Assembly (NCBI GenBank): GCA_002428905.1
Contig: DIYD01000003.1
Span: forward strand, 817 to 23,822
DNA length: 23,006 nucleotides
Reading direction: 5' to 3'
Source of the DNA: Bacteroidetes bacterium UBA6063
GTDB lineage: Bacteria; Bacteroidota; Bacteroidia; NS11-12g; UBA9320
Position 1 is the stretch's first letter; each line of letters begins with the position of its first letter. This document shows positions 7,501 through 14,616 of this stretch, one piece after another. The translations under genes and the position numbers were made by a program. The notes beneath the pieces are model-generated. The model was not told the origin of the DNA. It did not search any database and saw only the letters and a program-made list of their open reading frames with translations.

Positions 7501-10025
7501 GTGTCCGTTTCCAGACTATTGTCGTATGAGTTTGTAGATGTTGGTGGTTTTATACCCACGTAACTACCATAAGTCATTATGGGGTACGTGCTGTAGTCCT
7601 GAGAAAAGTTTCCTCCCTTTTCAAATACCTTGGTTAAGAAGTCCACTTTGAGAAAGCCTGGCGCTTTATCATTAAGTTGAAAATTTGGCTTAAACACGCG
7701 GTTACCTTCGGTATCGAGTTCACCTTCAGACAACACGATGTCGTTCTGATTGGCCTTCTTTGAATGGTCACGGAAAACATACCCTTTAAATGCCTTAAAC
7801 GGGTGCGAAATACGTCTGATTCGTGCTTTTACATTGTACTTCAACCCTGGTGCAGGTGCTCCGTGTAACCAGTTCGCTTTAACATGTACCTCAGCTTGAC
7901 GACTGGCGTGAATTACACTATCTGGCACGTTAATTCCAATTTTCAATCGGTTGGGTTTAACGGTTTCGATCGACAAGGTTTTATAGAACGTATTATTTCC
8001 AACAGAAACTTTGGCTGAATAATGCCCGGTTGGTGCGCTGGAAGCGGTTTTGGTTCTAAAGTCGTAGACGCTTCCTACCGACGAGGTCCGGGTATATTGC
8101 TGTACCACCTGACCACGTGGATTGGTCATGGTAAATGTAACTGGCACATTCTTAGGCAGCGTTTTTTGCTTGTCTTGCAGGGTAAAGCACAGGTATATAC
8201 TGTCTCCTGGTCGCCATACACCGCGTTCGGTGTAAATTCTACCGTCAATTGGTGAAGTTCCATTTACGCCCTGAACATCAAACTTAGAAGTAGAGTTGTT
8301 TCTTCCATTACCCAGTTTGAGGTACCCCTTTTGATTCCCTGATGTGGCAACAACCATATACGCTTCTTCCGGAAGTTTAAACTCTGCCATTCCACGGTGA
8401 TCCGTATAACCGGTCTTAATACGTTTGTTCTGGTACGTATAAAAATCCAGTCGTGTATTGACTAACGGGTTTGCACTTACCAGACTATTTGTGAACACAT
8501 GCGTTTTGTCGTCGCCTCCTTTCTTCACGATCATACCAATATCGGAAGCGAGTACATTACGGCAAACGGAGCCACTGTAGTAAAACTCATAGTCACACGG
8601 TGTATATCGATTCAGGTTGTTATTCTCCCGATTATAGTACTCGTAGTACATACCATCGTTATCGATGCCCGGATTGCCACTATTTTCATCACACTCAAAG
8701 AAGGTGTATGAACTTCGATACCCCAGAAGTATTCGGTAAATCGCACCAGGCTCTTTGCTAATATAATCCTGGAGGTTAAGCGTGTATCTACCCCATTCAT
8801 TCTCGCTTACCTTTTTGTTCTTCTGAAGGTCAACCTTACCAGAGTATATCTCTGTACCAACTCGAGATAACTGGCTATTCCCGTCCATGTCGTTTACCTG
8901 CAGAAACTGTGGTATGTTTTTCTCATAGATTTTATAAATCCAGATATCTACCGCTTTAAGAGCCATCGCCTCAAACGGGAAAACAATTCCATCCGCATCA
9001 GGTACAATAACACCTTTACCTACCAGGCGAAGTTTTGGCTTGGTTCGGTCGATATATGCGGTTCGGGCTACGTCTTTTTTCAGTCGGTAACCTGCATAGT
9101 TCTGGATGTGCTTTGAGCACCAAATCTGATGGTCTCCAACTTCGAGTCTTTCCTTTGGATATAGTGTAACCTTATTTCCATTCAGCTCATAGGTTTCAAC
9201 AGACTGACTATCCAGTTGAATAAGTCCGATTAGGCTTTGCATACTGTTCAGACTTTCCGAGAAATATATGTCGATTTTCTGATCAGGCTCGTTTGTCACC
9301 TCAATATTCTGTAATCCGAAAATACCCATGCCTGCTAGCTTCACAGTCCGCACGTCTTCCGAGACAGATTGAAGAGGTTTGCCCTTCAGTTTGAAGGTTA
9401 ATTGCTTATCGTACTCTCCACGTTGAAGACTATCAATCTGGAAACGGAACGTGTTTTCCGTGTGACCTTCCCAATCAATCCTCACCTTTTTCCCAGCCAT
9501 GCTGGCAGACAGACATTTTTTAACGTCATCTAATTCTTCCGGATCTACGGTAGACACCGACCCTTTTACATATCGGTATCTCGGATTGTCATCTGGATAA
9601 GTCGAAATTCCACTCAGTGAAAGGCTTAAGAATTGCTTACGGGTTTCGAAACGGAATGGAAACTTTCGGAGCTCGCGTTTTAACTTCTTAATTTCACCCA
9701 GGTAGAATACACCATGAAATATAGTGCCTCGCGGTAAGTCTTCTTCTGGTGTGAACTCAATGGTTCGATCGTCAAGCCATTTAGCTTCGCCCTTAATGGA
9801 TGGGCTAAACGCGATAAGGTCGTTGGCATCTATTTTGGCCCGTTTCTGAAACTTTACCGGTTCGGATAAAATCACATGAATTCGTGAACCGCGGTCAACC
9901 ACACCGGATGTATACGCAGAAATGTGGTTTACAAATTCAGGTGAGTAAATAGGGATGTTTGCAGATTGGTTACAGGCGCTAAGCGCAAGTAATACAAGGA
10001 TTGAAATTTTGATGGACAGACGCAT
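4542..10025 (-). CDS. Bacterial alpha-2-macroglobulin family lipoprotein with intact thioester
   Basis: A 1827-residue envelope lipoprotein of the bacterial alpha-2-macroglobulin family, thought to trap foreign proteases in or outside the periplasm. The signal ends in the lipobox LSAC (Cys18). Macroglobulin-like domains fill the N-terminal half, with the MG2-type motif RGVWRPGDS near residue 600. The segment LAVVDEGLLDL near 1090 and the A2M domain (FLGPFYLKPGQ, ~1165-1260) follow. The thioester site YPHGCVEQTTS has Cys1376 and Gln1379, so the bait-and-trap chemistry should be possible. The helical thioester domain spans ~1355-1660 and a C-terminal bMG10-like domain ~1690-1815. The length fits the E. 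coli YfhM type. The partner gene pbpC often seen beside such genes is not in this window. A 7-bp inverted repeat directly precedes the start codon. Confidence 0.93.
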   Translation of the reverse strand: MRLSIKISILVLLALSACNQSANIPIYSPEFVNHISAYTSGVVDRGSRIHVILSEPVKFQKRAKIDANDLIAFSPSIKGEAKWLDDRTIEFTPEEDLPRGTIFHGVFYLGEIKKLKRELRKFPFRFETRKQFLSLSLSGISTYPDDNPRYRYVKGSVSTVDPEELDDVKKCLSASMAGKKVRIDWEGHTENTFRFQIDSLQRGEYDKQLTFKLKGKPLQSVSEDVRTVKLAGMGIFGLQNIEVTNEPDQKIDIYFSESLNSMQSLIGLIQLDSQSVETYELNGNKVTLYPKERLEVGDHQIWCSKHIQNYAGYRLKKDVARTAYIDRTKPKLRLVGKGVIVPDADGIVFPFEAMALKAVDIWIYKIYEKNIPQFLQVNDMDGNSQLSRVGTEIYSGKVDLQKNKKVSENEWGRYTLNLQDYISKEPGAIYRILLGYRSSYTFFECDENSGNPGIDNDGMYYEYYNRENNNLNRYTPCDYEFYYSGSVCRNVLASDIGMIVKKGGDDKTHVFTNSLVSANPLVNTRLDFYTYQNKRIKTGYTDHRGMAEFKLPEEAYMVVATSGNQKGYLKLGNGRNNSTSKFDVQGVNGTSPIDGRIYTERGVWRPGDSIYLCFTLQDKQKTLPKNVPVTFTMTNPRGQVVQQYTRTSSVGSVYDFRTKTASSAPTGHYSAKVSVGNNTFYKTLSIETVKPNRLKIGINVPDSVIHASRQAEVHVKANWLHGAPAPGLKYNVKARIRRISHPFKAFKGYVFRDHSKKANQNDIVLSEGELDTEGNRVFKPNFQLNDKAPGFLKVDFLTKVFEKGGNFSQDYSTYPIMTYGSYVGIKPPTSTNSYDNSLETDTRHRFDLVNVNAEGKTLSGRKLQVKVYKIDWRWWWDNHGDVSTYMQTNSLFPVVDTVVTTSAEGAAQSSFRLPYPNWGRFIMVAKDPVSKHTSTHVFYVDWPYWRRGNRNKSKQAKTIMLTSDKKSYGVNETVKITVPSSEKGKALVCVENGSSVLKKFWVNGTKDECQFTFKTTSTMTPNVYVHVTYLQTYQNKDNDLPARLYGILPIKVENKRSHLYPQLTVADEIRPDRNETIYVAEKSGRPMTYTLAVVDEGLLDLTHFKTPKLWGHFYQKQRLGVRTWDMYDDVMGGYAGKYGNVLSVGGDEAGAVDESVHKANRFKPAVKFLGPFYLKPGQRAKHQIKMGDYIGAVRMMVIARHHDAYGQTDKSVKVKKPIMVLPTLPRVLSPGERIKIPVTVFSITDGQKKVEVSVDLGDDLILEGSSSKVIEFAKPGDETIFFKARVREQVGITQVKVKAVFGDEVATKTTDLAIRTPNPTVYDTKDYVVEKGKSQEVKVKLSGLDGTNGAVLEVSTLPPLNLHSRLDELLQYPHGCVEQTTSSVFAQLFLEDLLSLTEKQQFEAGENIQAAIRRLYSFQCNDGGLSYWPGGHGSNEWGSNYAGHFLVLAQQKGFHVNQNFLNNWMNYQELKAKQFSPGNSVSADHIQAYRLYTLVLAGRTDMASMNRMRENKSTSFIAQWRLAAAYAMAGMPEVADQIVKGLQITTPKYARHGTTFGSSLRDKAMILETLNLMKQDVKAAGLIREVAENLSSNRWLSTQETAYSLISVCSFYKSQGGNKPMTYKWAVDGKGQSVNTGKVLVQNRLKQNSKRGSHTINIQNKGESMLFVRVLKSYVPMQTDTNKVENNLKLSVQYEDYHGKKIDPSKLEVGTEFKAVVKVKNGTLKGRQTEMALSFMVPVGWEIENTRMSGNGSGYDHQDFRDDRVYTYFGLGSGQERKFEVRLTASYQGYFYQPTIQAENMYDHTVLATQPGGWVEVVEQRSEMAME

Positions 10026-10051
10026 AATTGAAAACTTTTAGTAGTTCAATT
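10026..10051 (-). promoter_or_regulatory. Inverted repeat abutting the macroglobulin start codon
   Basis: In the transcript AATTGAA and TTCAATT pair across a 12-base loop, and the second arm touches the ATG. The stem is AU-rich and weak, so it may be a mild translation control or chance in an AT-rich leader. No good -7 element was found in the 124-bp gap upstream. Confidence 0.3.
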
Positions 10052-10149
10052 TTAAATTACGTCAAGCCTGTTTTCCGACTGCTTTAATTATAAGCGGGTC
10101 TTGATTTATTTTTCGTAATGGAATTTAGATTTTCTGTAAATCGGCTGAA

Positions 10150-11025
10150 TTATCGCCCGTGGAATCGAATGGGTGACCTACTTTTTAGCGGTGCACTAAA
10201 GCCAACATTGATCACTAAAAAACTGTCTTTATTGAATGGGTTTCCGCGTATTCTGCCACTTGGGTATGTTGCGTCATTACCACGATAACTGAGGTCCGCA
10301 GATGCCTTACCTCGCTGAATTAATAGTTCTTCATAGTTGTAATAGTTGCCGCTTACATCATCAATGTAATCTGATGTCGTAATTCGATAGCCAAGTTCTA
10401 CAAACCATGATGAATTAAAACCTGTTCCGAAACGCAGGCCACCACCTACTGGAACAGATGCAGCAAAAGCGCTGTATCTTTTCGTATTGGGTCTGAGACC
10501 TTGCCCTTCCGTGCCTAATGGCCTAAGTGCGATGTGCTTGCCTTCATAACTTGTTTTCGGATTATAATACACAGCACCGACTCCTCCGAATACATAGTAC
10601 TCCCAATGGCTTTTGCGCTTTTTGGTGTGTATGCCAAACTTAGCTACCTTGAATTCGGTCAAGGCCTCCATACCAAAGATATTGGTTTGAAAACTAAGAT
10701 TCCTTTTTTGAATGTAGGGGTTAAAGGAGTTGATATCAGCTTGTTTAAACCGGGTATACGAGCCCCCGACTCTAAAAGCCAACCAACGTGTTGGGTTATA
10801 CCGCACACCAAGCCCCACATAGGCTTGTAAATTGCTAAAATCAAAATCGTCGTACCCCGCAATGGTTGTTCCGTTCAGTTGCTTCCCTCCCAGGTCGCCG
10901 TAAAAATGATTCACACCAAGGCTGTACCACTTTTCCAACACAGGTTTGTTGTAAAAATCGTATTGAGCCATTGCGAAAGAGCAACCGAGCCCTACGAGGC
11001 TAGATATGAGCAGTAGTTTCTTCAA
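10150..11025 (-). CDS. DUF6089-type outer-membrane beta-barrel protein
   Basis: A 291-residue predicted outer-membrane protein. The signal peptide most likely ends after AMA (residue 20) before QYDFY. The mature part alternates short amphipathic strands and Gly/aromatic turns, with SLGVNHFYGDLGG (35-47) near the start, which is the hallmark of the Bacteroidota DUF6089 family, and VGGGLRFGTGF and VELGYR later. The final strand, SFLVINVGFSAPL, is amphipathic and may be the last barrel strand, although about ten residues follow it. Function is unknown for the family; a structural or gliding/secretion-linked role is possible. It starts 14 bp after the stop of the EEP-family gene and is probably cotranscribed with it. 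Confidence 0.8.
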   Translation of the reverse strand: MKKLLLISSLVGLGCSFAMAQYDFYNKPVLEKWYSLGVNHFYGDLGGKQLNGTTIAGYDDFDFSNLQAYVGLGVRYNPTRWLAFRVGGSYTRFKQADINSFNPYIQKRNLSFQTNIFGMEALTEFKVAKFGIHTKKRKSHWEYYVFGGVGAVYYNPKTSYEGKHIALRPLGTEGQGLRPNTKRYSAFAASVPVGGGLRFGTGFNSSWFVELGYRITTSDYIDDVSGNYYNYEELLIQRGKASADLSYRGNDATYPSGRIRGNPFNKDSFLVINVGFSAPLKSRSPIRFHGR

Positions 11026-11039
11026 TACTTACCGTTGAC

Positions 11040-12332
11040 CTAGTGGATTATCACTTTTTGTCGTGCAAAGATACCATCACTATTACGAAGCATTATCATG
11101 TAAATGCCAGATGGATAGGTGGAAGTTTGCACATCCAGTTGTTTTGTGGAAATGTCTATAGCCCGATTGTACATCACCTTTCCATTAATATCCATAATCT
11201 GGACATCCTGAACACCTTTATGATTCGACAGATATAAGGTAATCTGGCTTTCGGTCTGGCTAAACAAAACCCGGTTCTCCTCTACATCGTTTATCCCAAT
11301 GAACTGACCTTTCATACGCAAATCCATCAGCACAGGCAGGTGGTCAGACATTTCATACAACGCATTGCTTACCTCACTCGGAACCGTATTGTTCGAAGGG
11401 TTCTTAATATCGCCGTTAAATCGACGACTATCCTGGCCCAGCGCCTTATAAGTACCCGGCACGTATTTTGCCAATCCGCTGGATAGCAAAACGGATTTAC
11501 TGCACAAAATAAAGTCAAAGCGATCATCCATTCCTCCCCCACTGAAACAGCCACCTCTGGTATCACCAGAATGCGTGCTTTGTGTATGCAGGTTCGCATA
11601 GTTCGAGTTGTTATTCCAACTTCCCGGTGCATCTTTTGGGTCGTGAAAACGCATATCCTCCACGGGGTAATTTACGAGTTCCTGATAGCACTTTTCGCTG
11701 CTGGTTTGAATGTTAAAGTCTCCGGCAAACAGGTAATCGCGTTGATCGAAATTCGCTTTCAGGTACTCCATTGCTGCTATCGTCATTTGATGGCGTTGTT
11801 CTTTGTCGGCACTTGAAGAACCCGCTTTCAGGTGTGCAACAAATATGGTAAAGAAGGCGGTATCTCCACTTGATAAAGACCCTGGCCAGTTCATATAGAG
11901 GTTGTATACGTCGATGAGACGAACCAGGTCTCTACCACTGGTATCTTTGGCAATTTCATCCTGACTGTGAAGACGCACCTTGTTCTTATTGAAGAACAGC
12001 ATGTTGGTTAAACTGCTAAATCCGTTGTTGCTGTATTCTGCCTGATCAAAGTGAGTGATGCCATCTTTGTTCAGGGCGTTGGTGAGTAACTTATTTGGGT
12101 TTAACCAATGTGCGCCCATTTCATTTACCACCAGAACGTCGGGTTGCACATGGGCAATAATCGTTTTTAGGTGACCTTCTTTGGCTGTTGCATTATTGGT
12201 GGTGTTGGTGCACTGTTGAGTCGTGTTCCGATAATTCAACAGGTTGTACTGCATGACACGTAGGGTATCAAGCTGTGCATAAGTCGAAACACTTACTCCA
12301 AGCAACAGCAGAATGGATAGAATTCGTCGCAT
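11040..12332 (-). CDS. Secreted endonuclease/exonuclease/phosphatase-family enzyme with T9SS sorting domain
   Basis: A 430-residue predicted secreted hydrolase of the EEP fold, which cleaves phosphodiester or phosphomonoester bonds in nucleic acids, nucleotides or lipids with a metal ion. The signal peptide likely ends after STYAQ (20). The expected catalytic signature is present in order: Asn30 in MQYN, Glu71 in VNEMG, His167 in AHLK, Asp205 and Asn207 in AGDFNI, Asp273 in DDRFDFIL, and Asp330-His331 in MSDHLPV. Residues ~345-430, with GINDV, MDINGKVMY and YPSGIYMIML, are a type A T9SS sorting domain. Which phosphate ester it cuts cannot be told from the sequence. A perfect TACCTTTG element lies 4 bases before the ATG. 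Confidence 0.87.
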   Translation of the reverse strand: MRRILSILLLLGVSVSTYAQLDTLRVMQYNLLNYRNTTQQCTNTTNNATAKEGHLKTIIAHVQPDVLVVNEMGAHWLNPNKLLTNALNKDGITHFDQAEYSNNGFSSLTNMLFFNKNKVRLHSQDEIAKDTSGRDLVRLIDVYNLYMNWPGSLSSGDTAFFTIFVAHLKAGSSSADKEQRHQMTIAAMEYLKANFDQRDYLFAGDFNIQTSSEKCYQELVNYPVEDMRFHDPKDAPGSWNNNSNYANLHTQSTHSGDTRGGCFSGGGMDDRFDFILCSKSVLLSSGLAKYVPGTYKALGQDSRRFNGDIKNPSNNTVPSEVSNALYEMSDHLPVLMDLRMKGQFIGINDVEENRVLFSQTESQITLYLSNHKGVQDVQIMDINGKVMYNRAIDISTKQLDVQTSTYPSGIYMIMLRNSDGIFARQKVIIH

Positions 12333-12336
12333 GCCG

Positions 12337-12344
12337 CAAAGGTA
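12337..12344 (-). promoter_or_regulatory. -7 promoter element of the EEP-DUF6089 unit
   Basis: On the minus strand this reads TACCTTTG followed by CGGC ATG. It fits TAnnTTTG exactly. If the element sits at -7, transcription would start about at the base before the ATG or at the ATG itself, making the mRNA leaderless or nearly so. A TTTC 15 bases upstream is a weak -33 candidate, with the same spacing as before pyrF. Confidence 0.55.
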
Positions 12345-12433
12345 ACTGTAATGTAACTGGAAAGTGTTATGGCAAGGTTAGATTGAACCAGATTAACAGG
12401 CAGGCGACCTGCAATACATTCTACAAGAAGTTG

Positions 12434-12943
12434 TTACCTATGTTCCAGTCTTTTCATCAACTCAACAACACCGTTTTTAAGACCGGCATAGACACCACTG
12501 TCGCGCAAACCAGGAATGAAGTAGTTGTCTACCAATTCCCTGGTTTCTTCGTTACTCAAAATCGGTTCAATCCCTATACCATTTTGAATTCGTATGCGTC
12601 TTAGGGAAGACGAAACACCGATAAGAATACCGTTGTTAAATTCCTCCTTACCTACCCCCCAGTCGTTTGCTAATTGCAGGGTGTAGCTATCAAAGCTATC
12701 CGCAGAAGTCATTATAGTATCAATGGTCACTATGGCAATTTGTATCGTTGTTTTTTGTTCAAAACGGTTAAGCAGTTGGTTTAATTCATCCTCTTCTGCT
12801 TGAGTTAAGACTTGTTCAAAATCATTGACGAAACCTATGGGTTCTGGGTATTTCTCATCTACCTGATTCTTACTTGACCCACAGCTGAAGGCAAGAATAA
12901 CGGTGAGGAAATACAAACTGATTCTTAGTACTAATCGTGTCAT
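12434..12943 (-). CDS. TPM-domain lipoprotein (YgcG/TLP18.3-like)
   Basis: A 169-residue predicted lipoprotein with lipobox AFSC (Cys21). From about residue 36 to 165 it is a TPM domain: VNDFEQVLTQAEEDEL (39-54), IQIAIVTIDTI (67-77), NNGILIGVSSSLRRIRIQNG (103-122) and YFIPGLRDSGVYAGL (141-155). Family members include a plant chloroplast protein of photosystem II repair and bacterial envelope proteins of unclear function; an acid phosphatase activity has been proposed for some. Unlike many bacterial relatives it has no C-terminal transmembrane helix or Gly-rich tail, so lipid is its only anchor. The start codon overlaps the upstream receiver-domain gene by 4 bp (ATGA), so the two are translationally coupled. 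Confidence 0.85.
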   Translation of the reverse strand: MTRLVLRISLYFLTVILAFSCGSSKNQVDEKYPEPIGFVNDFEQVLTQAEEDELNQLLNRFEQKTTIQIAIVTIDTIMTSADSFDSYTLQLANDWGVGKEEFNNGILIGVSSSLRRIRIQNGIGIEPILSNEETRELVDNYFIPGLRDSGVYAGLKNGVVELMKRLEHR

Positions 12944-13275
12944 CTATGTTCCGAATTTAGAAAGTTGATGTAATTGGTTAGCAAACCTCTTATTTGCTTA
13001 GCGGCTACTGGATTTGCGGAGTGCACCTTAAACTCAAGGGATCTTAAATCCATTCCTGACTCATATACCAACCACTTAGCCGCAGCTAGACCATCGGGAG
13101 CAACTTTCCCGTGATCATCTAGTCCTAAATCGTTATCAAAACTGATGAAATCCGGCAAACCATTTTCGGATATATAGCGAACAAACTGCTCATAAGTCCG
13201 AACCACTACAAAATCCGTATCTTGTGATTCATAAATCATATCAACTGTTCGAATATCATCTAAAAAAAGTTTCAT
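12940..13275 (-). CDS. Cyclic-phosphate processing receiver domain protein (cREC/cPPRD)
   Basis: A 111-residue stand-alone cytoplasmic domain related to response-regulator receivers. Landmarks are MKLFLDDIR with the paired acids Asp6-Asp7, VRTYEQFVRYI (25-35), LPDFISFDNDLG with Asp47 and Asp49 (40-51), DGLAAAKWLV (61-70) and VHSANPVA (84-91). The family was predicted by comparative genomics to act on cyclic-phosphate ends in RNA-repair or nucleotide-signalling settings; I know of no direct biochemical proof. It lacks any output domain. Here no RtcB, ligase, kinase or NTase lies next to it. Instead it is 10 bp behind a membrane protein gene and overlaps the TPM lipoprotein gene by 4 bp. Confidence 0.8.
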   Translation of the reverse strand: MKLFLDDIRTVDMIYESQDTDFVVVRTYEQFVRYISENGLPDFISFDNDLGLDDHGKVAPDGLAAAKWLVYESGMDLRSLEFKVHSANPVAAKQIRGLLTNYINFLNSEHR

Positions 13276-13285
13276 CTTAACGTTT

Positions 13286-14545
13286 TCAATTAGACGCTTT
13301 GCTGTCGATTTCGAGGCGTCCGTTGTTACTCAGTCGCGTATCAAAGCTTTCTTGTAGTGCCCTTGTGTAATCTCCCATTGGAAAAGTTGTGTCCAACTCA
13401 AAAGAAACAGAAGGTAATAATTTATGATAATCGTTATACGATGTATCCTTTAATAGCCTATCCCTAATAATCATCAAGTCCACCTTAATTGCATCTTTCT
13501 TACCACTCGAAATGTACTGTATTTTGTAATCACGTCCTGTTTGTGGTTCCCCCGAACCCCTCGTATTAAATAGTTCGATTTGCAGTATTAATAGGTTCAT
13601 CAATTCAATGGTTTCTTCATCTGCGGGCTCATACTGATTCATCTGATAATATATGTTTATGGGGTACGGGTAGTCCCACCTATATCTGTAGTTAATTGCG
13701 TATCCATCTTTCAAATTATGTTGAATTATTTTGGCTAACATAATGGTATCTAGAGTTACAATGTTATCCGATAAAAACGCGCTCTTAACCCGTCTTACCT
13801 GCTTACTTGCTTCAGGCTTATACCATTTGTGCAGTACATGAACGGTGGTATCGTCAAACGAAATTCCATATTGCGTATAGGCACGTTCTATTTCATCCTC
13901 AATGTAAGCATATTCCGATTCGTAGAATTCCAGATATGGCTTGTTGATCAAGTCTTGATCAATGGTTGTGGTTTGCACTAGAGCATAAACTCCAACAATA
14001 GAAATCAATAATGAATACCCCATCCACTTCTCACACCTGTACAGTAGACGCATGAGATACCAATTTTGAAGAAAAACATACAACGGAATTAGAATTAACA
14101 TTACGGCAAACTTCGTCGTGAATTCAAGATCGTTGTCATACCCGCCCAATCCTGAAAATAATAGCATAACTAATGTTCCGAAACGAATAACAACCAAAAT
14201 AATCCACCAAAAAACCAATAAGGTATTTGTAGTAATTAGTCGCTTTATTAACCTTCTCCTTCCATGAGTTTCATATTTGCCATAAAGCCAAAACCAAGTG
14301 GTTAGAGACATCGCTAATGTAACCGATAGAGCAACATAGAAATAATTGTTGCGTTGAAATTCGCTTGTTGATGGAATATGAAGATCCCGCATAACACCAG
14401 GAGACCGAAAAACTTCTCTGCCATAATTAAACGCCAATGAAAGCACCACGGCCGTAAAAATTCCCACAATCAACCCTAACCAGAAACGTTTAACACCTAT
14501 TTCCCGTATGGATATTGTTGGTTTCTTAAAGCGAATCTCAGGCAT
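13286..14545 (-). CDS. Five-TM membrane protein with large periplasmic C-terminal domain, unknown
   Basis: A 419-residue protein that I do not recognise. Hydrophobic segments lie at about 21-41, 68-89, 105-132, 143-168 and 174-192. Positive charges cluster at the N-terminus, at 90-104 (HGRRRLIKR) and at 166-173, so the positive-inside rule puts the N-terminus in the cytoplasm and residues ~193-419 in the periplasm. The C-terminal domain is mixed alpha/beta by appearance, with WYKPEASKQVRRVKSAF (241-257) and the aromatic stretch YRYRWDYPYPINIYYQ (286-301), and no cysteine or known motif. It is the first gene of a tight group with the receiver-domain and TPM genes (10-bp gap, then 4-bp overlap). 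A TAnnTTTG match lies 44 bp upstream. Confidence 0.75.
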   Translation of the reverse strand: MPEIRFKKPTISIREIGVKRFWLGLIVGIFTAVVLSLAFNYGREVFRSPGVMRDLHIPSTSEFQRNNYFYVALSVTLAMSLTTWFWLYGKYETHGRRRLIKRLITTNTLLVFWWIILVVIRFGTLVMLLFSGLGGYDNDLEFTTKFAVMLILIPLYVFLQNWYLMRLLYRCEKWMGYSLLISIVGVYALVQTTTIDQDLINKPYLEFYESEYAYIEDEIERAYTQYGISFDDTTVHVLHKWYKPEASKQVRRVKSAFLSDNIVTLDTIMLAKIIQHNLKDGYAINYRYRWDYPYPINIYYQMNQYEPADEETIELMNLLILQIELFNTRGSGEPQTGRDYKIQYISSGKKDAIKVDLMIIRDRLLKDTSYNDYHKLLPSVSFELDTTFPMGDYTRALQESFDTRLSNNGRLEIDSKASN

Positions 14546-14588
14546 GAATTAAGTGGTTTATATAGGTATTGTGTTGGTTTATGATACT

Positions 14589-14596
14589 CAAATTTA
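14589..14596 (-). promoter_or_regulatory. Possible -7 element for the membrane protein-cPPRD-TPM group
   Basis: On the minus strand this reads TAAATTTG, matching TAnnTTTG. It would give a leader of about 40 bases before the ATG at 14545. No convincing -33 TTTG is seen, and the region is AT-rich, so this is tentative. Confidence 0.33.
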
Positions 14597-14616
14597 TCTG
14601 CTTGCCAATAAAAATA

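Noticed and set aside
4566..8800. Several open frames of 60-110 codons antisense to the macroglobulin gene
   Set aside because: They lie wholly within a clear 1827-residue coding frame, have no recognisable motifs, and follow from its codon usage.
10026..10149. Good -7 promoter element for the macroglobulin gene
   Set aside because: No TAnnTTTG match exists on the minus strand in the gap; TTGAC at about 10062 has no fitting partner.
10534..12604. Open frames overlapping the DUF6089, EEP and TPM genes in other frames
   Set aside because: Compositions are biased (Arg/Ile/Ser/Cys-rich) and match no family, while the gene on the minus strand is well supported at each place.
12940..13275. Ordinary two-component response regulator
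   Set aside because: There is no histidine kinase or output domain, and the SFDNDLG and VHSANP motifs are those of the cyclic-phosphate receiver family.
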